DNA of 54,960 bases from a virus, in IMG/VR virus record IMGVR_UViG_3300020457_000012, positions 1 through 54,960 of that record. The stretch is one strand, 5' to 3'. Shown here one piece after another: positions 32,262 to 40,905 of this stretch; the first letter of the stretch is position 1, and every line of letters starts with the position of its first letter. A program made the translations under genes and the position numbers. The notes below the pieces were generated by a model. That model saw only the letters and a list, made by a program, of their open reading frames with translations. It had not been told where the DNA came from and did no database searches.

Positions 32262-33080
32262 TTATGGTAAACTACCAAACGCAGTTATATCACCTTCAGA
32301 AGTAATCGCTCCATCTGTTGCAATTTTAGCTACGGCGGTTGTTGTGCCGCCTGTTGTGTAGCTGAAAACTAATTCATTATTTACAACGCTCAGCGTCCAA
32401 TCGCCTAGATTAAAAGTACTGCCGCTAATTGGCACGGTAGAAAAACTTAAAGTTCCAGAACCATCTGTTTGTAGATACTGACCGTTTGTTCCATCAGCGG
32501 TTGGGTAACTTAGACCATCAAGAACAACTTTACCACTGCCGTTTGGGGTAATGGCTATATTGCGGTTTGACGTACTAACAATAGAGTGTGTTTGAACATC
32601 TAAGTTAGCTCCTAATTGTGGAGATGAATCATTCACTAAATCAGTTGGAGGGGTTAAGTTTTTGAAAATACCTGAAGTAGCCCCATTTTTCGTTCCATCG
32701 CCCGTTACTGCTTGGGTAGCACCTGATGCGATTTCAACACCAGTGCTGGCACTGTAAGAAACGCCTTTATACACAACTCGACAGGCAGAATCGGTGTCAT
32801 TCTTAACAGTAAAATGTTTTTCTTGGTTAATAGGGGTGACGCGCATTTCGAAGGTAGAGCCGGGGGTTCCTGTTAAAATTATAACCGTATGCTGCCCATC
32901 AGAAACCGCCCCATCTGTTGTCGTTAAATCAAAGTCTCCAGTTACCGCTTTTTCAAGCTGACCATGCAATCCCGCGTCAATAATATCAAAATTACGATTG
33001 ACGGTTGTTCCCCAAGAACCTGCCTGTTCTCCAGAGCCCGGCTGTTCTATGCCTGTATTATTTGTGTAGGTACTTGCCAT
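32262..33080 (-). CDS. fibre-type protein, 272 aa
   Basis: The N-terminus (GIEQPGSGEQAGSWGTTVNRNFDIID) is the attachment-like module of T4-type and marine phage fibres. The middle has beta strands, and LQTDGSGTLSFS around residue 205 is a frequent fibre motif. Structural, beta-rich, no chaperone domain. Directly downstream of the 244-aa repeat protein. Confidence 0.68.
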   Translation of the reverse strand: MASTYTNNTGIEQPGSGEQAGSWGTTVNRNFDIIDAGLHGQLEKAVTGDFDLTTTDGAVSDGQHTVIILTGTPGSTFEMRVTPINQEKHFTVKNDTDSACRVVYKGVSYSASTGVEIASGATQAVTGDGTKNGATSGIFKNLTPPTDLVNDSSPQLGANLDVQTHSIVSTSNRNIAITPNGSGKVVLDGLSYPTADGTNGQYLQTDGSGTLSFSTVPISGSTFNLGDWTLSVVNNELVFSYTTGGTTTAVAKIATDGAITSEGDITAFGSLP

Positions 33081-33815
33081 TTATACCACCTTATTTGTCC
33101 ATGTTTCCGACGACGTTCCTGCGTTTATCTGAGTCCAGGTATCGCCAGTGTGTGTGACTTGTGTCCAGTTTTCTGGTGTGCTACCCGCGTCAATTTGCTC
33201 CCAGAGTATATCACCATTTGCTGTTATCACAAATACACTGTTGATTTCTATCGGTCCTTCGCCTGCTCCAGGGTAAATTATGATAAGTCCGCCTAGAGTC
33301 GATAGGTTAAATTGTGAATCCATATCGACTGTAGCAAGAGTCAACAAACCTCCTAATGGGTCTACCTCAAACTCAAAATCTTGTGTGCTTATAAGATCTA
33401 ACAACACATTAGATGCTGTGGTCTGTGTGAAGTTTGCGTCTAACTGAGCAACACCCGCAGCTATCAAGGTTTGTGTAGTAGTCTGTGTGAAGTTTGCATC
33501 TATTGCCGCAACCCCAGAAGCATTAAAGTTTGCAGCCGTGGTTTGATCAAACTGAGCATCTAGTGAAGCAGAGGTTATAGCAAAACGAACACCATTTGTA
33601 GTTTGAGTAAAGTCTGAAGATATATCTATTTCAGCAACAAGCGTTCCTGAAGCTGCTGCAAGCTTAGAGAAAAAAGCATTTACATCCATACTACCGCTGA
33701 ATATGGCGGATAAGTCCGTTGACTGTGTGAAGTTTGCGTCGAGCGTTTGACTTCCAAAAAGAACAATGCCGTCAGTAGCTATACTGTTTTCAGCTATTGC
33801 GTGAGAACCAAACAT
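33081..33815 (-). CDS. fibre-type protein with DANFTQTT repeats, 244 aa
   Basis: Contains at least six imperfect repeats of about 20-25 residues with core DANFTQT, DAQFDQT, SSDFTQT or similar, spaced across residues 25-150. A Trp-rich end carries ENWTQVTH, DTWTQINAG and ETWTNK, a small repeat of its own. Repetition suggests a beta-solenoid or stalk. Stop-start overlap with the 183-aa gene. Confidence 0.62.
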   Translation of the reverse strand: MFGSHAIAENSIATDGIVLFGSQTLDANFTQSTDLSAIFSGSMDVNAFFSKLAAASGTLVAEIDISSDFTQTTNGVRFAITSASLDAQFDQTTAANFNASGVAAIDANFTQTTTQTLIAAGVAQLDANFTQTTASNVLLDLISTQDFEFEVDPLGGLLTLATVDMDSQFNLSTLGGLIIIYPGAGEGPIEINSVFVITANGDILWEQIDAGSTPENWTQVTHTGDTWTQINAGTSSETWTNKVV

Positions 33816-34366
33816 TATCCTGCAATCTCCATGACTGTAATTGACGACACACCTCTTGCCCCATAGTCGTTATCACTGTCATTCTTTGTCCTATTTAAAT
33901 AAAATGTTCCGTTATAAGTAGAACCTAAAGTGCCTTGTATCTTGTAAGTCGTAGCTGATGTTGTCGCAGGAGAATCTAAAAACATTCCACTAAGTTCTCC
34001 CATTTCAAAATTATATGGGGTTGCCTGTGACCGAAGCACGCTAGTTGACCCAAACCTATTTCCAGAACTATTTCCCACCGAAATTGCAGTGCTACCCCTT
34101 ACTAGTCGAATATGTGCTGTTGCAGTAGTACTTTGTGAAACATTACAAGAAAACATAACAAATATTTTGTTGCTTGATGAGGTTGGTGTTATGCTTACAG
34201 ACATACCACTTATATCAACAAAATTGTCTGTATTTGATGAAGCAAAGCTAGTTACGTCAGTTTTAGTCGTACTAACTACCTGAAGAACAGAGCCAGCAGG
34301 CTGTTTAAGAGACGGAATTGTAGTGCTTGTGCCTAATAAATTAGCAAGATTACGGGCGTTACTCAT
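33815..34366 (-). CDS. short fibre/decoration protein, C-terminal module Y, 183 aa
   Basis: After a short leader containing PAGSVLQVVSTTKTD, the C-terminal 130 residues (ISGMSVSITPTSSSNKIFV to GVSSITVMEIAG) are a beta-sandwich module. The same module, recognisable by SITPxSSSxK, FLDSP, NRTxxD and RGVSxxTVMEI, ends the 181-aa protein at 35779 and, more distantly, the 156-aa protein at 37602. The PAGSVLQVV leader is shared with the 156-aa protein. One member of the shuffled array. Confidence 0.65.
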   Translation of the reverse strand: MSNARNLANLLGTSTTIPSLKQPAGSVLQVVSTTKTDVTSFASSNTDNFVDISGMSVSITPTSSSNKIFVMFSCNVSQSTTATAHIRLVRGSTAISVGNSSGNRFGSTSVLRSQATPYNFEMGELSGMFLDSPATTSATTYKIQGTLGSTYNGTFYLNRTKNDSDNDYGARGVSSITVMEIAG

Positions 34367-34369
34367 AGC

Positions 34370-34768
34370 TTACTCCGGCTTATCAGGCCACACCACATCG
34401 TCAAGTGATGAGTATGTTTTGGTTATGTCGCGCAATGCCTGACGATAGGCTGTGCGTTCTGTGGACATAGTAAGGTCAGATGATGCCCACCAATCTGTTT
34501 CAGCGATACGGCGATTACGCTCTTCGCGTAACAAGTTTAATGGTTCAGCGTTATTTAAATTAGTTAGCTCTCTATCTACTAATGCCCAAGTGATACCCTT
34601 GTCTTGCCAAACCTTAGGGTCACTTGATAACATCGCAGAACCATTTTTATCTACGCCTGTTACAAGTCGAAAGGCTGCATCAAAAGATTGTGCGCTCGTA
34701 GGCTCACCGTACAGTACGAACTGGCAGTCTGGGTCTAGTGCTAAAATTGCTTCTGATACTGTTGCCAT
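34370..34768 (-). CDS. tail fibre assembly-like protein, 132 aa
   Basis: Not beta-rich like its neighbours. The C-terminal half LREERNRRIAETDWWASSDL, then TAYRQALRDIT, matches the short helical motif found at the ends of phage tail fibre assembly/chaperone-type proteins. The N-terminal half (ILALDPDCQFVLYGEPTSAQSFD) is predicted to be alpha/beta. In the middle of the fibre array it is a candidate chaperone for the neighbouring fibres. Confidence 0.62.
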   Translation of the reverse strand: MATVSEAILALDPDCQFVLYGEPTSAQSFDAAFRLVTGVDKNGSAMLSSDPKVWQDKGITWALVDRELTNLNNAEPLNLLREERNRRIAETDWWASSDLTMSTERTAYRQALRDITKTYSSLDDVVWPDKPE

Positions 34769-34771
34769 AAT

Positions 34772-35281
34772 TTAACCTACAAACCTAAATGTTGCCCAAT
34801 TATAGGGAACATGACTAGAATCAACCGTGCTTGAGTAAAAATTTTTAGTGTGTTCAGGCTTAAAATACAGTTCATCGTTTGCAGAGCATTCTATGGTAAA
34901 AGAAGCCCCCGCAATTGCACGGGCGTTAGTGTAAAATCGAGTTAGTTTTGCCTCAGTGCCGCCGCTATTTCTTACAGGGAATATTCCATAGGCATCACTG
35001 TTGTTTTCAGTTAAAGAAGCAAGTTCAACTTGGTATAACCCCGCCACAGGACAGGTAAATTTATAGGTAGAAGTGTTAAAATGATTGCCATTATTCACAA
35101 CAGCGACAGAAAAATCTAATATGGCATTAGCTGCTTTTGATACATAGGAGTTTGAAGCGGCAAAAGTAACAAAAGCGTAGGGAATTACAGGTCTTGAAAC
35201 CCTGCCACTGCTGTCAATCGACAGCGCGGTGTTCGAGTTCGTTGGGTCTTGGATTTCGGTGACTTTTAATATGCTAGTCAT
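34772..35281 (-). CDS. short fibre/decoration protein, N-module A plus C1q-like end, 169 aa
   Basis: N-terminal module A: TSILKVTEIQDPTNSNTALSIDSSGRV. The C-terminal 110 residues (FNTSTYKFTCPVAGLYQVELASL and on) have the strand pattern of a C1q/TNF-like beta-sandwich, which usually trimerises. The same two-part build recurs at 35291, 38940 and 39447. Likely exposed on fibre tips or head surface. Confidence 0.66.
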   Translation of the reverse strand: MTSILKVTEIQDPTNSNTALSIDSSGRVSRPVIPYAFVTFAASNSYVSKAANAILDFSVAVVNNGNHFNTSTYKFTCPVAGLYQVELASLTENNSDAYGIFPVRNSGGTEAKLTRFYTNARAIAGASFTIECSANDELYFKPEHTKNFYSSTVDSSHVPYNWATFRFVG

Positions 35282-35290
35282 CTTGTTCTC

Positions 35291-35782
35291 TTATCCTATC
35301 AAATACCCAGAAAATATTGTATCAGCGGCTGCCGCAAAGTAATCAGCAGCTCCGCCAGAAGTCACAGTAAGCTCATCCCCTGCGGCAAGAGCATGTATTG
35401 CTGAAAAGGATATATTGCCATAACCTGTTGAAGATACTTCTTCAAAGTATCCTCTTTGGATTCTTGTGCCGTTTTTCTTAAGCTCAATATTTATGCTTTC
35501 ATTTCCACTCGTATCATCACGAACAACTCCAAAATGCACTGCAATAAAATAGTTGCCGCTTACAGGAACAACATATTTATAGTTTGTTGTATCAAAAGCA
35601 TTTCCCACATTTATTGTAGTATTGTCGTATGGAATAGGACTTGTGGTTTGATAATTGCCGTCATCAGCGTAAGCGTGAAAAGCTGGTGTTGCTGGTTTGA
35701 ACACACGCCCACTGCTATCAATGGACAGCGCGGCTGTGCCGCTGGAGTTCTGGATGTTATCAACTTTGACTATGCTAGTCAT
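35291..35782 (-). CDS. short fibre/decoration protein, N-module A plus C1q-like end, 163 aa
   Basis: Module A (TSIVKVDNIQNSSGTAALSIDSSGRV) followed by a C1q-like domain (FDTTNYKYVVPVSGNYFIAVHFG to FSGYLIG). The N-terminal 28 residues differ from the 34772 paralogue at only a few positions, while the C-terminal halves are far apart. The gene overlaps its upstream neighbour by ATGA. Confidence 0.66.
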   Translation of the reverse strand: MTSIVKVDNIQNSSGTAALSIDSSGRVFKPATPAFHAYADDGNYQTTSPIPYDNTTINVGNAFDTTNYKYVVPVSGNYFIAVHFGVVRDDTSGNESINIELKKNGTRIQRGYFEEVSSTGYGNISFSAIHALAAGDELTVTSGGAADYFAAAADTIFSGYLIG

Positions 35783-36324
35783 CCGCCAATCTCCATAACA
35801 GTAAGTGTTGATACACCGCGAGCATCATAACCACCTGAATTATTTAAATCTCTATGGGTTCTATTAATATGGCATGAGTGACTTTGATCTGCTCTTGTAG
35901 CAAATTGAACTTTATAAGTAACAGTAGATGCAGTATTAGGTGAATCAAGATGTTGGGCTGAAAGAAATAACATTTGATAAGCACTTGAGCCTATAATATT
36001 AGAAGAAAAACTAAAGCTACTTGTACTTCTAGTAAATGAAGCCGATCCATCAGGAAGATGAATAGCTGTTCCGTTTCTTACAAATCTACAAAAATTAAAA
36101 TACGAGTCGCTACTTGCTGCTATACAGCAAGACAAAAGAAATTTAGAGCTAGATGATTTTGGTGTTATGCTTATGCTCAGATTTGTAATATCTGTAAATG
36201 AACTACTAGTTGAAGTTTGAGTTCCAGTAAAATTTACAGATTGAATATTAATAATATGACCCGGAATTTCCACCCCGTTGTTTGTGGTCTTCTCATTTAT
36301 TGTATCTACAAATAATGTTGACAT
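35779..36324 (-). CDS. short fibre/decoration protein, variant N-module plus module Y, 181 aa
   Basis: The N-terminus STLFVDTINEKTTNNGVEIPG is a diverged form of module A. The C-terminus is module Y (SITPKSSSSKFLL, LDSPNTASTVTYK, NRTHRDL, ARGVSTLTVMEIGG), as in the 183-aa protein. Different N-terminus and same C-terminus is direct evidence of module exchange within the array. Confidence 0.65.
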   Translation of the reverse strand: MSTLFVDTINEKTTNNGVEIPGHIINIQSVNFTGTQTSTSSSFTDITNLSISITPKSSSSKFLLSCCIAASSDSYFNFCRFVRNGTAIHLPDGSASFTRSTSSFSFSSNIIGSSAYQMLFLSAQHLDSPNTASTVTYKVQFATRADQSHSCHINRTHRDLNNSGGYDARGVSTLTVMEIGG

Positions 36325-36332
36325 GACTTAGC

Positions 36333-36866
36333 CTATTTAATCTTAGTTATTTGAACTTGAGTAAAAATAGAACCATCTAGCCCAGAAACTTGACTGTTGG
36401 TTGCTACCCCAAATCCATATTGAGAAAAAGTACTTTCAGTAAAATGTCTTACTTTATAAGTTGTATTTGATGTTGGGGTCACTACAGCATAACCTGTTGA
36501 AACAGAATGACCGTTATAAGTGCTAACCGCGTAAACACTTGCGCCACGCGAAACTACAGCAGAGTTTGTAACATCATAAAGCTGTGCTTGATTTCTATTA
36601 ACTTTATATGCTGGACAACTATAAATAATACTGTAAGTTCCAGCACCTAAAATAAATTGATTAGATGATATTGTTACAATGTTGTCTGGGTCATGTAGTT
36701 TTGTGTTTAAATCTCTATCATTTACTGTGTTTGCCGTAGACGCCCCACCATCTGCATTATACGCTTTTTTGTCAGCTATAATAGCTACAGAATAACTATG
36801 CACATCTACCTTTGCAGCGGTTCCCGACGCAGTTTTTATCTGGTCTACATTTAGTATCGAAGCCAT
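36333..36866 (-). CDS. short fibre/decoration protein, N-module A plus module X, 177 aa
   Basis: Module A-like start (ASILNVDQIKTASGTAAKV). The C-terminal 125 residues are module X: LHDPDNIVTISSNQFILGAG, then AQLYDVTNSAVV and IFTQVQITKIK. The same module X ends the 284-aa protein at 38082, which has an unrelated N-terminus. The shared stretch DPDNIVTISSNQFILGAGTY is identical between the two. Confidence 0.66.
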   Translation of the reverse strand: MASILNVDQIKTASGTAAKVDVHSYSVAIIADKKAYNADGGASTANTVNDRDLNTKLHDPDNIVTISSNQFILGAGTYSIIYSCPAYKVNRNQAQLYDVTNSAVVSRGASVYAVSTYNGHSVSTGYAVVTPTSNTTYKVRHFTESTFSQYGFGVATNSQVSGLDGSIFTQVQITKIK

Positions 36867-36873
36867 CTGCGCC

Positions 36874-37602
36874 TCACAGTATTGTTAGATTACCACTTAC
36901 GGTAATTGTAGTTGATGAATCTATGGTCAGCGGACCAATAGCTAATGCGTTCTTGGTTGATGCTATTGTAGTATCTTCGTCTACTGTTTGTCCATTGGTT
37001 CGGAATACAGCCGTATCAACCGTGGTGTTTGTAGTCTGAAATTGTGTTGCTGTAATCTCAGCCGCAAATGTACCGCCGCTAGACTTGCTGACTGTATCAG
37101 TCACAGTAAAAGCACGGAAGGCGCGGATGACTAACTCATCGTTTACCGCTGCACCAGAACCAAGTGTGATCGTATCACCATTGCTGGCGGTAAAGTCTGA
37201 ACTGTCAAGATGCACACCGTTTAGGTATACGTCCACATCGTTACCAGAGAAGGCCAGTATTGCACCGTTAGCATCTGCACCTGTAAACGCAGTCTGACTT
37301 GCTGTTGCTGTGTACTTGAACAACTGCATACCAAAGCTGGTAGGCTGATCTACAGCACGACCAAAGTAGCGAACCTGTATTACATCGCCATTAGCTGGCG
37401 CAGAAGAGAAGGTTAGTGTCGTGCCTTGCGCTGTATACGCCTTGCCTATCCCTGGCTCTTGAATGACGTTACCAATAACAACCATAATAGCTTCTCCACT
37501 GACAACGCTTTGCGCCAGCGTAAACGCAGTTGCGCTTCCAGTGCCTGTAAAGGTCTGAAAGCTGATGTCACCTACGTTTGGGTCAATACCTATATATGCC
37601 AT
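36874..37602 (-). CDS. fibre protein with N-module B, 242 aa
   Basis: Module B: MAYIGIDPNVGDISFQTFTG, GSATAFTLAQSV, GNVIQEPGIGKAYTAQGTTL, a beta domain common at the N-terminus of T7-like and marine phage tail fibres. A second such beta unit follows (KYTATASQTAFTGADANG). The last 60 residues (ATQFQTTNTTVDT to VSGNLTIL) resemble the end of the 70-aa protein at 39979. It overlaps the next gene by one base. Confidence 0.67.
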   Translation of the reverse strand: MAYIGIDPNVGDISFQTFTGTGSATAFTLAQSVVSGEAIMVVIGNVIQEPGIGKAYTAQGTTLTFSSAPANGDVIQVRYFGRAVDQPTSFGMQLFKYTATASQTAFTGADANGAILAFSGNDVDVYLNGVHLDSSDFTASNGDTITLGSGAAVNDELVIRAFRAFTVTDTVSKSSGGTFAAEITATQFQTTNTTVDTAVFRTNGQTVDEDTTIASTKNALAIGPLTIDSSTTITVSGNLTIL

Positions 37603-38072
37603 TAGCCTGCAATCTCTTTAAGTATTATTATTTGGGAAGAGCCACCACTGCCAGTTCCCCAACCATGAAAAACAGAGTTTGAACCATTCATGCTCTTGAA
37701 CCTAAGTCTATAAGTTGTTGCGCTAGTTGTAGACGGGCTGTCTAAAAAATTAATTACCATTGGTTGCCAACCACCAGTTTGTTGGTTTGCTTGAAAAATT
37801 TCACCTGTATTTAAATCTACACCAGAACCTCCACTTATGGTTCTGTTTAGGCCGTACAATCCTATGTCACCACTTGAAGAGGTGTAAGACTGAGTTGAAA
37901 TTGTTACCAATATCTTGCTTGAAGTTGAAGAAGGTGTGATGGTTGCCACTAAACTTGTGTCGCTAAGAGATGTGTTAGCTGTACTCTCTTGGGTATTTGT
38001 CAAAACCTGTTGAACCACTTGCAACACAGAGCCAGCGGGTAAAGAGCTTGTTTGTATTTTGCTTAATGGCAT
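37602..38072 (-). CDS. short fibre/decoration protein, PAGSVLQVV leader plus diverged module Y, 156 aa
   Basis: Leader SSLPAGSVLQVVQQVL is shared with the 183-aa protein at 33815. The C-terminal part shows a diverged module Y (TITPSSTSSKILVTIS, FLDSPSTTSATTYRLRFK, IIILKEIAG). Same build as 33815, far lower identity outside the motifs. Structural, role by context. Confidence 0.63.
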   Translation of the reverse strand: MPLSKIQTSSLPAGSVLQVVQQVLTNTQESTANTSLSDTSLVATITPSSTSSKILVTISTQSYTSSSGDIGLYGLNRTISGGSGVDLNTGEIFQANQQTGGWQPMVINFLDSPSTTSATTYRLRFKSMNGSNSVFHGWGTGSGGSSQIIILKEIAG

Positions 38073-38081
38073 TTCAAACTC

Positions 38082-38936
38082 CTATCCCATCTTTGTAATC
38101 TTGACTTGAGTATAAATACTATCCACGCCAGAGAGTGATGCGTTCACTCCCAGCCCGTTGCTGCTTTTTCCTGATTCTATATAATGAACAATCTTGTAGG
38201 TAGTGTTTGAAGTTATAACGACTCTGGCATAACCAAAACTAGAACCATATCCACCATTAGTGCCGTGTGAATATTCCATAGAGCCATATTGAACTGATGC
38301 ACTATTTGTTACATCGTAGAGTTGAGCAATGTGCCTATCTCCAAAATAGGAGGGTGCAGAAAATTCTATAATATACGTTCCTGCACCTAATATAAATTGG
38401 TTAGATGATATTGTGACAATGTTATCAGGGTCGAATAGTTTAGTGTTTAAGTCCCTGTTGTTTCCGCCACTGCCCCATGATATTGATGTACCCCCGCTTG
38501 TACTGTTAGATTTTACATCAGCTATAACTGCCACAGAGATCGGGGTCTGAGCCGCCCCGCTTGCTAACTTATCAGATGTTACAGCATCATCAGCTATCTT
38601 CGCTGTAGTCACCGCACTAGCCGCCAGCTTCGCAGTTGTAATAGAAAGATCTGGTGCTTCCAGACGTGTAGTTACTTCTGCCTGACCACGGTAGATAACG
38701 TACACATTGCCTGTACCAGAAGGCGGAGCTTCATCAAACGTCAGGGTAGTTCCTGTGGCTGTGTATGATTTACCAGATCCAGGCTCCTGTTGCACGTTGC
38801 CAACAAATACTTCTAGCTCCTCACCAGTGTTCACGGCGCGGTTAAGTGTGAACGCGGTCGCCGAACCTGTGCCGTTGAAGGATTGGCTTGTCGTCTTTGT
38901 TAACTGTTTATTTGGTTGTGCGCCTATGTATGCCAT
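38082..38936 (-). CDS. fibre protein, N-module B plus module X, 284 aa
   Basis: Module B (MAYIGAQPNKQLTKTTSQSF, GSATAFTLNRAV, NVQQEPGSGKSYTATGTTLTF) covers residues 1-90. A linker with repeated TTAKIADDAVTSDKLASGAA follows, the trimeric-stalk repeat typical of phage fibres. Module X ends it (DPDNIVTISSNQFILGAG, YTQVKITKMG). Combines the N-terminus of the 36874 protein with the C-terminus of the 36333 protein. Confidence 0.7.
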   Translation of the reverse strand: MAYIGAQPNKQLTKTTSQSFNGTGSATAFTLNRAVNTGEELEVFVGNVQQEPGSGKSYTATGTTLTFDEAPPSGTGNVYVIYRGQAEVTTRLEAPDLSITTAKLAASAVTTAKIADDAVTSDKLASGAAQTPISVAVIADVKSNSTSGGTSISWGSGGNNRDLNTKLFDPDNIVTISSNQFILGAGTYIIEFSAPSYFGDRHIAQLYDVTNSASVQYGSMEYSHGTNGGYGSSFGYARVVITSNTTYKIVHYIESGKSSNGLGVNASLSGVDSIYTQVKITKMG

Positions 38937-38939
38937 TTC

Positions 38940-39443
38940 TTAGCCCACCAAATATCCGCTAAACTGACCATAGGCTTCAAAGTCCCAGCTTGTGTCACCC
39001 CCAACATACACTAGATTTGTGATTGCCACATTTGCGGCAAGTTCAAATATCCCTGAATATGTCATTGAGTGATGTGGACCTTCATTAGATTCAATAACAT
39101 AAGCCTGAGCATTAGTTGCGACAGTGCCGTCAAAAGCTATGTTTGTAATTATGTAAATTCCTGAATTAGCGTGATCTATTCTCATGTTATAGTTAATGTG
39201 ATATAGGCCAGCGACAGGCGTTGTATATGCGTAAGTGCTGGTATTAAAATTCCCGTCATTTATGATGGCGGTATTCCACGGACAGGTTATATACGCATTT
39301 TGTGTGGTTTGTGCGGCTGTCCCTGTTCTACCCGCAGACCATACTGGCCTAGCAGGAGTAAGAACATGCCCACTACTATCAATGGTTATAGCATCTGTGC
39401 CGTTGGTGTGTTGTATGGTCTGTACGCCTAGTTCTGATGCCAT
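38940..39443 (-). CDS. short fibre/decoration protein, N-module A plus C1q-like end, 167 aa
   Basis: Module A (ASELGVQTIQHTNGTDAITIDSSGHVLTP) then a C1q-like sandwich (FNTSTYAYTTPVAGLYHINYNM to FSGYLVG). The FNTSTYxYTxPVAGLYxxxY start of the domain matches 34772 and the FSGYLVG end matches 35291. Array member. Confidence 0.66.
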   Translation of the reverse strand: MASELGVQTIQHTNGTDAITIDSSGHVLTPARPVWSAGRTGTAAQTTQNAYITCPWNTAIINDGNFNTSTYAYTTPVAGLYHINYNMRIDHANSGIYIITNIAFDGTVATNAQAYVIESNEGPHHSMTYSGIFELAANVAITNLVYVGGDTSWDFEAYGQFSGYLVG

Positions 39444-39446
39444 AAC

Positions 39447-39986
39447 TTACCCCACCTTAAACATAGATACATATGTATCATTGTTAATACTGACATTGGA
39501 ATCCCCAGAGTGTTGATAAAACCAAGCCAAAAACAATCCAGAAGTTAAATACAGCATTCCTGTTGCGGTAAACGCATCGTATGACGTATTACCACTGCCT
39601 TGAGTTAATGTTCTAGCATACGTAATTCCAGTGCTGGTTCCTGAAGAATCAGTTGATTCAAAATTCATATAATAATAAGAGCCAGCGAAACTATCCAGTC
39701 TGCCGTCAATACCATAGAAGTAATAACCAGTTGCAGGGATAGTTATTACACCAGTGCTAATGTTTAAAACAGTGCCTCCCGCACCATCAGTATTAAACCC
39801 TCCTGCACCGGGAACTGCATATTGACTAAACCTTGTTCCACCCGATGTAATAGTTTGAGTTGGGTTTATCTTAGCGCGAAAACCAACTGGACTACCTTGA
39901 CTTAATCGACTGTTGCTATCGATAGTTAACGCAGACGCAGCAGAGGTCTTGCCATGTATTTCATCTACAAGAATACGACTAGACAA
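39447..39986 (-). CDS. short fibre/decoration protein, N-module A plus C1q-like end, 179 aa
   Basis: Module A variant (SSRILVDEIHGKTSAASALTIDSNSRL) and a C1q-like beta sandwich starting around STGVITIPATGYYFYGID. It ends YVSMFKVG, as C1q-like ends in phages often do. It starts the A-module series in transcription order, overlapping the 70-aa gene by 8 bases. Confidence 0.65.
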   Translation of the reverse strand: MSSRILVDEIHGKTSAASALTIDSNSRLSQGSPVGFRAKINPTQTITSGGTRFSQYAVPGAGGFNTDGAGGTVLNISTGVITIPATGYYFYGIDGRLDSFAGSYYYMNFESTDSSGTSTGITYARTLTQGSGNTSYDAFTATGMLYLTSGLFLAWFYQHSGDSNVSINNDTYVSMFKVG

Positions 39987-40191
39987 CGGTTAGCACTCCA
40001 TTAACAGTGATTGTAGCGGAGATGGTTATCGGCCCAAACGCCCCTGCGTTTTCTGTAGAGGCCACAGTCAGGTCGCTAGTAATGCTAGTAGCGTTTGTGC
40101 GAAACGGGTTAGTGGTGGTTGATGCTGCAATATCTACGTTAGAAACACCGCCGTCTTTTATCTGATTTGTATTAATCGTGCTAAGTGCCAT
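39979..40191 (-). CDS. small fibre-module protein, 70 aa
   Basis: MALSTINTNQIKDGGVSNVDIAASTT is a short fibre N-terminal module. The C-terminal part (NATSITSDLTVASTENAGAFGPITI, split by a weak turn, then TVNGVLTVV) resembles the end of the 242-aa protein at 36874 (STKNALAIGPLTI, TVSGNLTIL). It looks like a minimal fibre unit, N-module and C-strand without a receptor domain. Confidence 0.62.
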   Translation of the reverse strand: MALSTINTNQIKDGGVSNVDIAASTTTNPFRTNATSITSDLTVASTENAGAFGPITISATITVNGVLTVV

Positions 40192-40520
40192 TAGGTAATC
40201 TCCAATACAGACAGTGTAACATCTGCTGCTGACGCTTGACTTGCTGTTATTCTCAAAATGTCGGAAGCATTCATCACAATTTTTTGATCGCCGCCAACCG
40301 CCACTAATGACGAGCCAACAGGGACAATAGCTGACTTTACAATGTGTACATTGTCGCCATCGTTATTGATTAGCTGTACATTTACTGTGATTGAAACCGC
40401 CAATATGTTAGCTATGTTCAAGCCGATTATTGTTGTTTCAGTCGCGCTGGGGCAGGTGTAGACATCGGCGTTTCCAGTGCCTACCGCCGTATCTGTGAAA
40501 GTCTTAAACGCATTTGCCAT
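40191..40520 (-). CDS. small virion decoration-type protein, 109 aa
   Basis: Beta-rich protein with a recurrent marine phage pattern: VYTCPSATETTIIGLNIANI, VTVNVQLIN and VGSSLVAVGGDQKIV. Probably a baseplate or fibre-associated small subunit. Lies between two fibre-type genes with tight spacing. No further function can be read. Confidence 0.6.
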   Translation of the reverse strand: MANAFKTFTDTAVGTGNADVYTCPSATETTIIGLNIANILAVSITVNVQLINNDGDNVHIVKSAIVPVGSSLVAVGGDQKIVMNASDILRITASQASAADVTLSVLEIT

Positions 40521-40524
40521 GTCA

Positions 40525-40905
40525 CTATCCTAACGCTATTGCGAACGCCAACGCATTCGGGTCTTGCTCTGTAAAGTTCTGCGCTACATTACTTGCATTA
40601 TTAAATATCATCTTCTCTGCTGGCAACGTACAGAAGATGGTGCGGGTGCCTGATGTCCAACTAACAGCGGCATCAGAATTACTAGACTGCAAAATTGTGG
40701 TACGGGCCAAGGTTGTACCAGATGCAGTATAGGTGCCGATACCTATTTCAAAGTCAGTTCCGTCTGTACAGCAATAGTATGTAGTGTTTGTATTACCTAT
40801 CTGGCTGAAAGCCTCAAAACCACCTACAGCACCAGCAAGCGTATAAGTGCCTGTGCCAGTGGTAGTTGTAGTTTCTTTTATGCGGTCTTTCAGAACAAGG
40901 GCCAT
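40525..40905 (-). CDS. fibre/baseplate-type protein, 126 aa
   Basis: The segment KETTTTTGTGTYTLAGAV, then FEIGIGTYTASGTTLARTT, is a beta domain found at the start of many marine phage fibres and neck fibres. It contains tandem Cys (YYCC) in the middle. Ends with an ANALAFAIALG-like hydrophobic tip. Part of the fibre module. Confidence 0.65.
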   Translation of the reverse strand: MALVLKDRIKETTTTTGTGTYTLAGAVGGFEAFSQIGNTNTTYYCCTDGTDFEIGIGTYTASGTTLARTTILQSSNSDAAVSWTSGTRTIFCTLPAEKMIFNNASNVAQNFTEQDPNALAFAIALG

